Origin: an uncultured Clostridia bacterium
GTDB lineage: Bacteria > Bacillota > Clostridia > TANB77 > CAG-508
DNA: 7,583 bases
Assembly: GCA_934179885.1 (NCBI GenBank)
Contig: CAKPQY010000031.1
Span: 1 to 7,583, forward strand
Reading direction: 5' to 3'
Every line of letters starts with the position of its first letter. Position 1 is the stretch's first letter. Shown in pieces: positions 1 to 5,934 of the stretch. The notes beneath the pieces are model-generated. The model did not search any database. It was not told the DNA's origin and saw nothing but the letters and a program-made list of their open reading frames with translations. A program made the position numbers and the translations under genes.

Positions 1-1382
1 AAGAAACAACAAAAAATGTAATAATAGAATCAGCAATATTTGATTCAGTAAAAGTAAGAAAAACATCAAATAAAATATTAAGAAGTGAAGCAAGTAACAG
101 ATTTGAAAAAGGACTAGACCCAGCAAGAACATATATGGCAATGGAAAGAGCTTGTACATTACTTGAAAAATATGCAGATGCAGAAATTGAAACAGGAATT
201 GTAAAATATGATATAACAGACAACAAAGAAAAAGTTATAGAAATAACATACAAAGAAATAAATGATGTGTTAGGAACAAATATATCAAAAGAAGATATAG
301 TAGAAGTATTTAGAAAATTAGACTTCAAAACAGAAGCTAAAGAAGAATCTGTAATTGTAACAGTTCCAACAAGAAGAATAGATGTATCAATAAGAGCAGA
401 TTTAATTGAAGAAGTTGGAAGAATTTATGGAGTTGACAACATACAAGGAAAACTACCAGTAGTTCCTATGAAAATGGGGCACTTAGACAAAACAACAAGA
501 AAAATAAGAGCAAAAATGAGCAACATGGGACTAAGTGAAACATTATCATATATCTTAATAAACGATAAAGATGTTCATAAATTCACAACAGATCAATTTG
601 AAGAAGTAAAACTATTAGACCCAATAACAGAAGAAAGAAACACATTAAGATATAGCATAATACCATCATTATATAAAATATATGAATATAACAAAGCAAG
701 AGAAAATAAAGATGTATGCCTATTTGAAATAGGAAAAGGTTTCTGGAAAAAACAAGAAGAATATGGAGAAAACCAAAAAATATGTGTATTAATGACAGGT
801 GAATACTACACAGGAATAGGACACAACAAGAATGTAGATTTCTATGATATCAAAGGTGTAACAGAAGAATTGCTAGACTATTTAGGATATGAAAATAGAT
901 ACAGTTTTGTAATGCCAAAACAAATGCCAGCAGAATTCCACCCAGGTCAAACAGCAGAAATATCAGTAAATAATGATATAGTTGGAATTGTAGGAAGAAT
1001 ACATCCATCAGTAGAAAAAGAAGCAGTTTATGTAATGGAAATAAACTTAGACAAACTTTTAGCAAAAAGAGTTGGAAAAATGAAATTTAAAGAAATTTCA
1101 AAATTCCCAAGCATCAAAAAAGATATAGCTGTTTTAGTAAGTAAAGATATGACATCAAAAGATGTTGAAACTTTAATTAAGAAAAAAGCAGGTAAATTAT
1201 TATTAGATATCAAAGTATTTGATGTTTATGAAGGTAAAAATATTGATGAAAATAAAAGAAGTATTGCATACTCATTAACATTTGGTACACCTGATAGAAC
1301 TTTAAATGATGATGAAATTAATAGTATTTTAGAAGGCATTATTAAAGATTTGGAAAATAAAGGAATAGAAATTAGAAAATAA
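1..1382 (+). CDS. pheT: Phenylalanyl-tRNA synthetase beta subunit, 3' part (5' end outside window)
   Basis: PheT is the beta chain of the cytoplasmic alpha2beta2 enzyme that charges tRNA-Phe. The frame is open from base 3 (first full codon), so 459 residues of a protein usually near 800 are visible; an internal ATG at 135 is not the start. The fragment opens in the B3/B4 editing region, with the family signature SEASNRFEKGLDP at about bases 84-122. It continues through a B5 domain (about 230-440, ending TRRIDVSIRADLIEEVGRIY), the catalytic-like core (about 470-1050, with FEIGKGF and FHPGQTA), and a C-terminal FDX-ACB anticodon-binding domain (about 1085-1380, with KFPSIKKDIAVLV and YEGKNI). 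The N-terminal EMAP-type tRNA-binding domain must lie upstream, and pheS probably precedes it by family habit. Isoleucine codons shift from almost all ATA to mostly ATT in the last 200 bases. The gene ends in TAA, followed at once by a terminator. Confidence 0.97.
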   Translation, partial: ETTKNVIIESAIFDSVKVRKTSNKILRSEASNRFEKGLDPARTYMAMERACTLLEKYADAEIETGIVKYDITDNKEKVIEITYKEINDVLGTNISKEDIVEVFRKLDFKTEAKEESVIVTVPTRRIDVSIRADLIEEVGRIYGVDNIQGKLPVVPMKMGHLDKTTRKIRAKMSNMGLSETLSYILINDKDVHKFTTDQFEEVKLLDPITEERNTLRYSIIPSLYKIYEYNKARENKDVCLFEIGKGFWKKQEEYGENQKICVLMTGEYYTGIGHNKNVDFYDIKGVTEELLDYLGYENRYSFVMPKQMPAEFHPGQTAEISVNNDIVGIVGRIHPSVEKEAVYVMEINLDKLLAKRVGKMKFKEISKFPSIKKDIAVLVSKDMTSKDVETLIKKKAGKLLLDIKVFDVYEGKNIDENKRSIAYSLTFGTPDRTLNDDEINSILEGIIKDLENKGIEIRK

Positions 1383-1423
1383 AAATGTGGTCAAAAGGGA
1401 CGCCCCTTTTTGACCATATTTTT
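1383..1423 (+). terminator. Rho-independent terminator after pheT (GGGACG-core hairpin)
   Basis: Bases 1384-1399 pair with 1405-1420 almost without interruption: TGGTCA (1388-1393) faces TGACCA (1411-1416), AAA faces TTT, and GGG faces CC plus one G-T pair. The loop is ACGCC, and TTTTT (1419-1423) follows. The A-run on the left and T-run on the right make it potentially bidirectional. The stem tip GGG-ACGCC-CCTT shares its core with the hairpins at 3867-3905, 5030-5074 and 5283-5323. Termination of pheT is inferred from structure. Confidence 0.85.
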
Positions 1424-1444
1424 ACATAGTTTTTTCAAAATTTC

Positions 1445-1476
1445 TTGACAAAACATAAACATATTGATAATATAAT
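1445..1476 (+). promoter_or_regulatory. Promoter for yqeG / prepilin peptidase / aminopeptidase P
   Basis: A perfect TTGACA lies at 1445-1450. The -10 is ambiguous because the region reads GATAATATAAT: GATAAT at 1466-1471 (15-bp spacer), TAATAT at 1468-1473 (17 bp) or TATAAT at 1471-1476 (20 bp). It stands just downstream of the pheT terminator and about 45 bases before the yqeG start, as expected for a sigma-A promoter opening a new transcription unit. Confidence 0.7.
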
Positions 1477-1501
1477 TTTAACAAAACAAAAGAAATAAAA
1501 A

Positions 1502-1507
1502 GTGAGG
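1502..1507 (+). promoter_or_regulatory. Shine-Dalgarno of yqeG, overlapping a false GTG start
   Basis: GTGAGG at 1502-1507 could be read as a GTG start in the yqeG frame, but it looks like the ribosome-binding site for the ATG at 1520. The spacing of 12 bases is longer than usual. The ATG start gives MKKLDPNIYL, which fits the usual N-terminus of the YqeG family. Confidence 0.55.
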
Positions 1508-1519
1508 CAAATAATTAAA

Positions 1520-2038
1520 ATGAAAAAACTAGATCCAAATATATATTTAAAAAAAGTAGAAGATATAACAATAGAAATGTTAATAAAAAATAAAATAAAA
1601 CTACTAATATTAGACATAGATAACACATTAATAGACTATTATAAAAACTTGTCAGAAGAAGTAGTAAACTGGGCAAAAGAAATGAAAGGACAAGGAATAA
1701 AACTATACATATTATCAAACACAAACAATGAAGAAAAAGTAAAAACGGTAGCAGAAAAACTAGGAATACAATACAAACATTTTGCAATGAAACCATTAAA
1801 AAGAGGATTCAAATATGTACAAAAAGAAACAAACATAAAACCAGAAAATATAGCAGTAGTAGGAGACCAAATATTTACAGATGTACTAGGCGGAAACAGA
1901 AGCCAAATGTTTACAATATTAGTAGACCCAATAGATGATAAAAAAGACTATTGGTATACAGCATGGAAAAGACCAATAGAAAATAAAATAAAAAATAAAT
2001 ATAAAACAAAAGAGGAGAAAAATAAAAATGTATATTAA
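1520..2038 (+). CDS. yqeG: YqeG family HAD-type phosphatase
   Basis: A 172-residue protein of the haloacid dehalogenase superfamily, close in length to the YqeG/HAD-IIIA group; members are cytoplasmic phosphatases whose cellular substrate is poorly defined. All HAD motifs are present: motif I LDIDNTL with nucleophile D32 and acid D34, motif II SNT (S66-N67), motif III lysine K91 in FAMKPLKRGF, and motif IV VVGDQIFTDVLGGN with D116 and D121. This predicts an active Mg2+-dependent phosphatase with no large cap domain. The last 20 residues are a lysine-rich tail. I chose ATG 1520 over GTG 1502 because the GTG sits inside the likely ribosome-binding site. Its last 11 bases overlap the next gene, which suggests translational coupling. 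In Firmicutes yqeG often sits near aroE and other housekeeping genes; here its partner is a prepilin peptidase. Confidence 0.9.
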   Translation: MKKLDPNIYLKKVEDITIEMLIKNKIKLLILDIDNTLIDYYKNLSEEVVNWAKEMKGQGIKLYILSNTNNEEKVKTVAEKLGIQYKHFAMKPLKRGFKYVQKETNIKPENIAVVGDQIFTDVLGGNRSQMFTILVDPIDDKKDYWYTAWKRPIENKIKNKYKTKEEKNKNVY

Positions 2039-2780
2039 TGAAACACACATAGGATATTATGCAGCTGTAGCAATAATAGGACTTTTTGTAGGAATGTTTG
2101 TAGACTGGATGAACAAAAGACTACCTGAATATAAAAAAGTATTTTCAAAAGAAATATTTACAGAATATTTTGCAGAATTTAAACCAAACTACATACTAAT
2201 GTTAACAACATCAGCAATTTATGTAGGATTATTATATTTTTATGGAATAAAAGACACATTTATAGCAAACTTAGATTTAATAAAATTTATGATACTAACA
2301 CCAATGTTATTATCAGCATTTGTAATAGACTATAGACTTCAAATAATTCCAAATAGACTAAATTTAACAATGTTTGAAATAGGCTTAGTAATAGCATTTT
2401 TATATGGATTATCAGATGTAGCAATAACAATAAATATGGCACTTGGAATGTTAGCCGGTGGAGGAATATTCTTACTAATAACATTAATAGGTGGAGCAAT
2501 ATATGGAAAAGAAGCAATGGGATTTGGTGATGTAAAACTAATGGGAGCATTAGGGCTATACTTTGGATTATCAAACATAATTGTTATAACATTATTATCA
2601 TTTTTAATAGGAGCAATATTAAGTATAATATTACTTGCTACAAAAATCAAAAAAATGGATGAATATATACCATTTGGACCATTTATAGTTATAGGAACAT
2701 TTATAAGCATGTTTGTACCATTTGAAGTAATAAAAAATGTTTTATTAGAGATATTTACACTAGGATTATATAGTGGTTAG
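2028..2780 (+). CDS. A24 family prepilin peptidase, short form without the cysteine domain
   Basis: A 250-residue polytopic membrane protease of the PilD/ComC type, which cleaves the leader of type IV pilin-like precursors at the cytoplasmic face. The two catalytic aspartates are visible: D101 in FVIDYRLQIIPNRLN and D168 in the GFGDVKLM motif (GxGD). There are about seven hydrophobic segments (near residues 8-25, 55-73, 86-104, 114-130, 138-158, 172-204 and 213-235). The N-terminal loop keeps the G-F-x(4)-N-x-R-L-P pattern (G22 to P33) but has no CxxC pairs, and the whole protein contains no cysteine, so the zinc-type N-methyltransferase subdomain of long PilD forms is absent or degenerate. 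The start is supported by GAGGAG at 2012-2017, 10 bases upstream and inside yqeG. No pilin, ATPase or PilC gene is in the window, so its substrates lie elsewhere. It ends in TAG. Confidence 0.92.
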   Translation: MYINETHIGYYAAVAIIGLFVGMFVDWMNKRLPEYKKVFSKEIFTEYFAEFKPNYILMLTTSAIYVGLLYFYGIKDTFIANLDLIKFMILTPMLLSAFVIDYRLQIIPNRLNLTMFEIGLVIAFLYGLSDVAITINMALGMLAGGGIFLLITLIGGAIYGKEAMGFGDVKLMGALGLYFGLSNIIVITLLSFLIGAILSIILLATKIKKMDEYIPFGPFIVIGTFISMFVPFEVIKNVLLEIFTLGLYSG

Positions 2781-2804
2781 GAAGTTAGATACTTCTCTAA
2801 CTTC
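2781..2804 (+). promoter_or_regulatory. Intercistronic hairpin between prepilin peptidase and peptidase P
   Basis: GAAGTTAGA (2781-2789) and TCTAACTTC (2796-2804) are perfect 9-bp inverted arms around the loop TACTTC, starting on the first base after the stop codon. There is no T-run; AAATAAGGGGGG follows, leading into the next ribosome-binding site. It is therefore more likely an RNA-stability, processing or attenuation hairpin than a simple terminator. Confidence 0.6.
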
Positions 2805-2824
2805 TAAATAAGGGGGGATTTTTA

Positions 2825-3868
2825 ATGAATTCAAAATTACAATGGCTAAGAAATAAAATGTCAAGCCTAAATTTGCAAGGAATGATAATATCAAATCCAA
2901 TAAATATAAAATATTTAACAAATATTGACGCGGAAGGAACATTAATAATTACGCCAAAAGAGAATATATATATAACAGATGGAAGATACATAGAACATGT
3001 ACACAGCATATTAACACTATTTGACGAAATAATAGTATATGATGTAAATGATGTATCAAAAGATGATTACGAGAACTTTTTCATGTTTTGCGAAAACGTT
3101 GGATTTGAAGAACATTACATATCATATGCAACTTATAAAGAATATATAAGAAAATATAAAATAAACAATTTTGTCGAAACCGAATATATAATAGAAAAAC
3201 AAAGAATGATAAAAGATGAAGAAGAATTAAGCAATATAATAAAAGCATGTAACATAACAGATGAATGCTATAAATACATTTTAAGTTATATAAAACCAGG
3301 AATGACAGAAAAACAAATAGCAAAAGAAATTGAAGACTATTATTGTGAAAGAACAGACGGACTATCATTTGACACAATAGTAGCATCAGGAGAAAATACT
3401 TCAAAACCACACGCGGTACCAACAGACAGAAAAATTCAAGAAAGAGATATCATAACAATAGACATGGGATGCAAAGTAAATGGATATTGTTCAGACATGA
3501 CAAGAACCTTCTTTATAGGTGAGCCAACAGAAGAAATGAAAAAAGTATATGACTTAGTTTTAAATAATCAAAAATTTGCTTTAGACCAATACAAGGACGG
3601 AGCTAGCACAAGACAAATTACTAAATTAATAGAAAATGACTTTAAATTAAACGGATATGACTTAATTCACAGCTTAGGACACGGAGTAGGTTTAGAAATA
3701 CATGAACCACCATATATTAGTTATAGAAACGACACTTCTTTAAGAGAAAATATGGTAGTTACAGATGAACCAGGAATCTACATACCAGGAAAATTTGGAG
3801 TAAGAATCGAAGACACAGTTCAAATCACAAAGTTTGGATGCGTAAGCTTAACAAATTCAAAGAAATAA
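2825..3868 (+). CDS. pepP: M24 family Xaa-Pro aminopeptidase (aminopeptidase P type)
   Basis: A 347-residue cytoplasmic metallopeptidase that removes N-terminal residues preceding proline. Residues 1-120 form the creatinase-type N-domain (GMIISNPINIKYLTN, TDGRY). Residues 130-347 form the pita-bread M24 domain. All five dinuclear metal ligands are present: D213 (TIDMG), D224 (SDMTRTFF), H286 (SLGHGVGLEIHEPP), E315 (DEPGIYIPG) and E329 (GVRIEDTV), plus H196 and H293 in the active site. The length is typical of the short Firmicute form (the YqhT type, which lies beside efp in Bacillus subtilis). The start is supported by AGGGGGG at 2811-2817, 7 bases before ATG. It probably belongs to the transcript beginning at yqeG, while the following terminator and new promoter separate it from efp. 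The TAA stop is the first base pair of that terminator stem. Confidence 0.95.
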   Translation: MNSKLQWLRNKMSSLNLQGMIISNPINIKYLTNIDAEGTLIITPKENIYITDGRYIEHVHSILTLFDEIIVYDVNDVSKDDYENFFMFCENVGFEEHYISYATYKEYIRKYKINNFVETEYIIEKQRMIKDEEELSNIIKACNITDECYKYILSYIKPGMTEKQIAKEIEDYYCERTDGLSFDTIVASGENTSKPHAVPTDRKIQERDIITIDMGCKVNGYCSDMTRTFFIGEPTEEMKKVYDLVLNNQKFALDQYKDGASTRQITKLIENDFKLNGYDLIHSLGHGVGLEIHEPPYISYRNDTSLRENMVVTDEPGIYIPGKFGVRIEDTVQITKFGCVSLTNSKK

Positions 3869-3905
3869 TGTCCCAGAAGGGACGGTTCTTTTTGGGACAT
3901 TTTGA
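3867..3905 (+). terminator. Hairpin terminator after pepP (GGGACG-core hairpin)
   Basis: ATGTCCCA (3868-3875) pairs perfectly with TGGGACAT (3893-3900). The stem continues inward through GAAGGG (3876-3881) against TTCTTT-type bases with G-T pairs, to the loop ACGGT (3882-3886). A short TTTTG tail (3900-3904) makes it a weaker classical terminator. The left arm begins on the last A of the pepP stop codon. The tip GGG-ACGGT-TCTT matches the core of the hairpin after pheT, while the outer arms differ completely. Confidence 0.7.
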
Positions 3906-3925
3906 AACTTAAAATTTCAAAAGGG

Positions 3926-3954
3926 TTGATTTTTCAACTAATATGTAGTAAAAT
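3926..3954 (+). promoter_or_regulatory. Promoter for efp
   Basis: TTGATT (3926-3931) and TAAAAT (3949-3954) are separated by exactly 17 bases, a good sigma-A match. Transcription would begin near 3961, giving an untranslated leader of about 105 bases. The leader is A-rich, with CCTCC at 4040-4044 just before the ribosome-binding site AAGGGAG (4051-4057). I see no recognised riboswitch in it. Confidence 0.6.
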
Positions 3955-4065
3955 ATAAAAAGTAAAAAAAGAAAAAGTAAATTAGAGTTTAGAAATAGAA
4001 AGTTTAGAAATGCATTATACTAGCATCAACTTAACAAACCTCCAAAAAAGAAGGGAGAAATAAAA

Positions 4066-4632
4066 ATGGCAGGAGTATACTCAGCAGGAGATTTTAGAAA
4101 TGGAACAACATTCGAAATGGAAGGAAACGTATTTAGAGTAGTAGAATTTCAACACGTAAAACCAGGAAAAGGATCAGCATTTGTAAGAACAAAATTAAAA
4201 AACGTAATAACAGGGGCAACACTAGAAAAAACATTTAACCCATCAGATAAATTCCCAGGAGCAGAAATTGAAAGAAAAACAATGCAATATTTATATGCAG
4301 ATGGAGATTTATACTATTTTATGGATAATGAAACATATGACCAAATGCCTTTAAATAAAGAAACATTAGGAGACTGCTTAAAATATCTAAAAGAAAATAT
4401 GGAAGTTTCAATATTATCTTATAAAGGAAAAGTATTTGCAGTAGAACCACCAATATTTGTTGAATTAGAAGTTACATATACAGAACCAGGATTTGCTGGA
4501 AACACAACAACAACTTCTGGAAAACCAGCAACACTAGAAACAGGTTTAGAATTACAAGTTCCAATGTTTGTTAATATAGGTGATGTGTTAAGAATAGACA
4601 CAAGAACTTGTGAATACATGGAAAGAGTATAA
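4066..4632 (+). CDS. efp: Translation elongation factor P
   Basis: EF-P binds the ribosome between the P and E sites and rescues stalling at consecutive prolines. The 188-residue length is normal. Domain I is KOW-like (residues 1-65) with the loop [15 protein letters not shown]35 in PGKG is the position modified in many bacteria. Domains II and III are OB-folds (about 66-128 and 131-188), the last carrying the family signature [16 protein letters not shown] and ending [20 protein letters not shown]. The residue after DTRT is cysteine where glycine is usual, a small local substitution. The start is supported by AAGGGAG 8 bases upstream. The gene has its own promoter, and no hairpin separates it from the next gene 43 bases on, so the two are probably co-transcribed. 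Confidence 0.97.
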   Translation: MAGVYSAGDFRNGTTFEMEGNVFRVVEFQHVKPGKGSAFVRTKLKNVITGATLEKTFNPSDKFPGAEIERKTMQYLYADGDLYYFMDNETYDQMPLNKETLGDCLKYLKENMEVSILSYKGKVFAVEPPIFVELEVTYTEPGFAGNTTTTSGKPATLETGLELQVPMFVNIGDVLRIDTRTCEYMERV

Positions 4633-4664
4633 GATTCTTTTTTAAACTATAAAAATGAAGGGAA

Positions 4665-4670
4665 AAGGTG
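4665..4670 (+). promoter_or_regulatory. Shine-Dalgarno deciding the start of the zinc-ribbon gene
   Basis: AAGGTG at 4665-4670, 5 bases before ATG 4676, is a better site than anything before the in-frame ATG at 4655, and the extra N-terminus (MKGKGEI) is simply the translated ribosome-binding region. The start is therefore set at 4676. Confidence 0.7.
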
Positions 4671-4675
4671 AAATC

Positions 4676-5023
4676 ATGAGTGATTTAAACCAACAATTAG
4701 AAAAACTTTTGCAAGAAATGGAAGAAATAAAAGAAAATCAAAAAGCAATGAATGAAAAAATGGAAAAAATGCAACAAGTAATTGACCACATTGAAAGCGA
4801 TATATATTCTGACGAAGGATTTGATTTTGAAATTGTTTGTCCTTATTGTGAACATGAATTTGTTATAGATGCAAGTGAGGATAAAACAGAAATTGAATGC
4901 CCAGAATGTAAAAATATTATTGAATTAGATTGGTCAGGAGATTTATGCGATGATGAAGGATGTTCAGGGCATTGTCACGGATGTTCAAGTTGCGGAGATT
5001 CTGATGAAGATGATGATATGTAA
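4676..5023 (+). CDS. Small coiled-coil / zinc-ribbon protein with Cys-His-rich acidic tail
   Basis: A 115-residue protein in three parts. Residues 2-42 are a charged heptad-like helix (QQLEKLLQEMEEIKENQKAM), a probable dimeric coiled coil. Residues 51-86 are a zinc ribbon with C55-x2-C58 and C75-x2-C78. Residues 91-106 add five cysteines and two histidines (CDDEGCSGHCHGCSSC), and the end is almost all aspartate/glutamate. The plan of coiled coil plus two CPxC knuckles resembles, from memory, the clostridial proteins named after the CD1247 N-terminal domain, often found just after efp; the function of that group is not established. It lacks a signal peptide or membrane segment, so it is probably cytoplasmic. 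The C-terminal Cys-His cluster could hold a second metal site. A role in translation or metal homeostasis would be inference from context only. The TAA is directly followed by the foldback element. Confidence 0.85.
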   Translation: MSDLNQQLEKLLQEMEEIKENQKAMNEKMEKMQQVIDHIESDIYSDEGFDFEIVCPYCEHEFVIDASEDKTEIECPECKNIIELDWSGDLCDDEGCSGHCHGCSSCGDSDEDDDM

Positions 5024-5029
5024 ATAAAA

Positions 5030-5074
5030 AGAGGGATTATGGGGACGAGTCTTCAAATCCCTTTAATTTTTTTT
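5030..5074 (+). terminator. Terminator in the left end of the foldback element
   Basis: AGAGGGATT (5030-5038) pairs with AATCCCTTT (5056-5064), and inside it GGGG (5041-5044) faces TCTT (5050-5053) around the loop ACGAG. Eight T residues follow at 5067-5074. It begins 7 bases after the stop of the zinc-ribbon gene and should end the efp transcript. Confidence 0.75.
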
Positions 5075-5282
5075 ATGATATCATCTAAAAGTTTATATAT
5101 AATAAATTTTTGTAATGACGAATGCAACTGGAATAATTATAGAAATTGTTAATTGATTTTATGGAAAGAGTTCATTTTTAATGGAAGGGTGCCATAAAAT
5201 CAATTTAAAATTTCTTAATTATGTAGGGAAGCCGAGGAATGAAATAAATTTATTATATATAAACTTTTTAAAATAGAAATAC

Positions 5283-5323
5283 AAAAAAGGGATTTGAAGA
5301 CCCATCCCCGTAATCCCTCTTTT
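5283..5323 (-). terminator. Terminator in the right end of the foldback element
   Basis: Read on the - strand this is the mirror copy: GGGATT and AATCCC arms, an inner GGGG-ATGGG-TCTT tip, then six T residues (5288-5283). It overlaps the TAA of the M23 gene and would end that transcript. Confidence 0.75.
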
Positions 5324-5925
5324 AGAAATAATTTAAAGGATTCACATATTTATCATCAATTCTAAAACCGCAAATGGAGATGACAACCGAGTAGTAGCAC
5401 CGATTAGTAGGCTTACCAGAACTATCAAAATAAGGATTACCAGAAACGCCATAAACATATTTAGGACCAACATAACCGAATAACTTGACCTTCTTGAACA
5501 AAATCTCCAACATCAACAATAAAATTAGGGGAAACATGACAATAAGAAACCTTATAATTATCAAAAGAAAGTGTAATGGTATAACCACCAGCACCTAGAA
5601 AAGAACGAAAAGTAATTTCACCATCAGCAATTGCAATTAACTTAGTACCCTCTGGTGCAGGAATATCAACACCATAATGAAAACTTGAAGCTCCACTTGT
5701 TGGGGCATTTCTTTTGCCAAAATATGAACTTATACTTGTATAACCGGGAATAGGCCAGACAAAGCCATCAGGATTAAAATCAATTATTTCTTTATTTGGA
5801 GAATTGGAGATAGAAAAACTGCCATTCTGGATTACAGGAATAAAAAATATAGAAATAAAAATTGAAAATAAAATAATAATAAGAATAATTTTTTGAAATA
5901 AGTTTGAAATAGAAAATACCTCCAT
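5322..5925 (-). pseudogene. M23 family peptidase, frame broken by four single-base insertions
   Basis: As written the frame from ATG 5925 stops after 154 codons. Deleting one base at each of 5478, 5402, 5389 and 5370 (an extra C before a GGT codon on the coding strand) restores one frame of 199 residues ending in TAA at 5324-5322. The restored protein has a membrane anchor (residues 12-32), a linker, and an M23 lysostaphin-like domain: WPIPGYTSISSYFGKR, zinc ligands H83 and D87 in HYGVDIPA, H130 in SYCHVSPNF, and the HxH motif H181-L-H183 in TGCHLHLG, ending in DDKYVNPLNYF. Such enzymes cut peptide cross-links in peptidoglycan outside the membrane. Without repair the HxH ligand is lost. Codons are T-ending, unlike the A-ending + strand genes. 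It is either a very young pseudogene or intact with sequence errors; the perfect conservation outside the insertions favours error. Confidence 0.85.
5919..5923 (-). promoter_or_regulatory. Misplaced Shine-Dalgarno inside the first codons of the M23 gene
   Basis: GGAGG lies at 5923-5919, inside codons 1-3 after ATG 5925, and nothing like a ribosome-binding site precedes that ATG. Eight bases further on, ATT (5910-5908, codon 6) is in frame. Translation could start leaderless at ATG or at this rare AUU codon; the sequence does not decide. Confidence 0.4.
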
Positions 5926-5934
5926 TTAAAATAT

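Larger units (their letters stand above)
5027..5323. repeat. 297-bp palindromic (foldback) intergenic element
   Basis: Three nested inverted repeats share nearly one centre. The ends 5027-5064 and 5286-5323 are 38-bp inverted copies identical at 35 positions. The inner arms 5087-5109 and 5246-5268 are a perfect 23-bp inverted repeat. The central arms 5151-5164 and 5192-5205 (AATTGATTTTATGG and its complement) are perfect over 14 bp, and they extend outward to 5133/5222 with few interruptions. A 27-base loop (5165-5191) and an internal unpaired zone (5112-5132 against 5223-5245) contain the only G-rich patches. It has no ORF and no clear target-site duplication. It fills the space between two convergent genes, and each end contains a terminator hairpin. 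It may be a MITE-like or REP-pair element, or a large structured RNA. Confidence 0.85.

Noticed and set aside
135..1382. pheT starting at ATG 135
   Set aside because: The frame is open to base 3 and the upstream residues match the PheT B3/B4 region, so the gene is merely cut by the window edge.
2287..2710. Long - strand open frames opposite the prepilin peptidase
   Set aside because: They mirror A-rich coding sequence, give low-complexity Leu/Ile/Pro-rich translations and lack ribosome-binding sites.
3902..4065. Riboswitch or T-box in the efp leader
   Set aside because: The leader is A-rich with no recognised aptamer core and no terminator/antiterminator pair before efp.
5027..5323. CRISPR array or attC-like integron site
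   Set aside because: There are no regularly spaced direct repeats; the symmetry is inverted, and no integrase or Cas gene is near.
5021..5330. Target-site duplication around the foldback element (AAATA at 5022-5026 and 5326-5330)
   Set aside because: The right copy is two bases away from the end of the inverted repeat and the sequence is plain A/T, so chance is sufficient.
5322..5594. A separate 90-residue - strand gene
   Set aside because: Its C-terminal half is the frame-shifted tail of the M23 peptidase; the N-terminal part has no independent start signal or family match.
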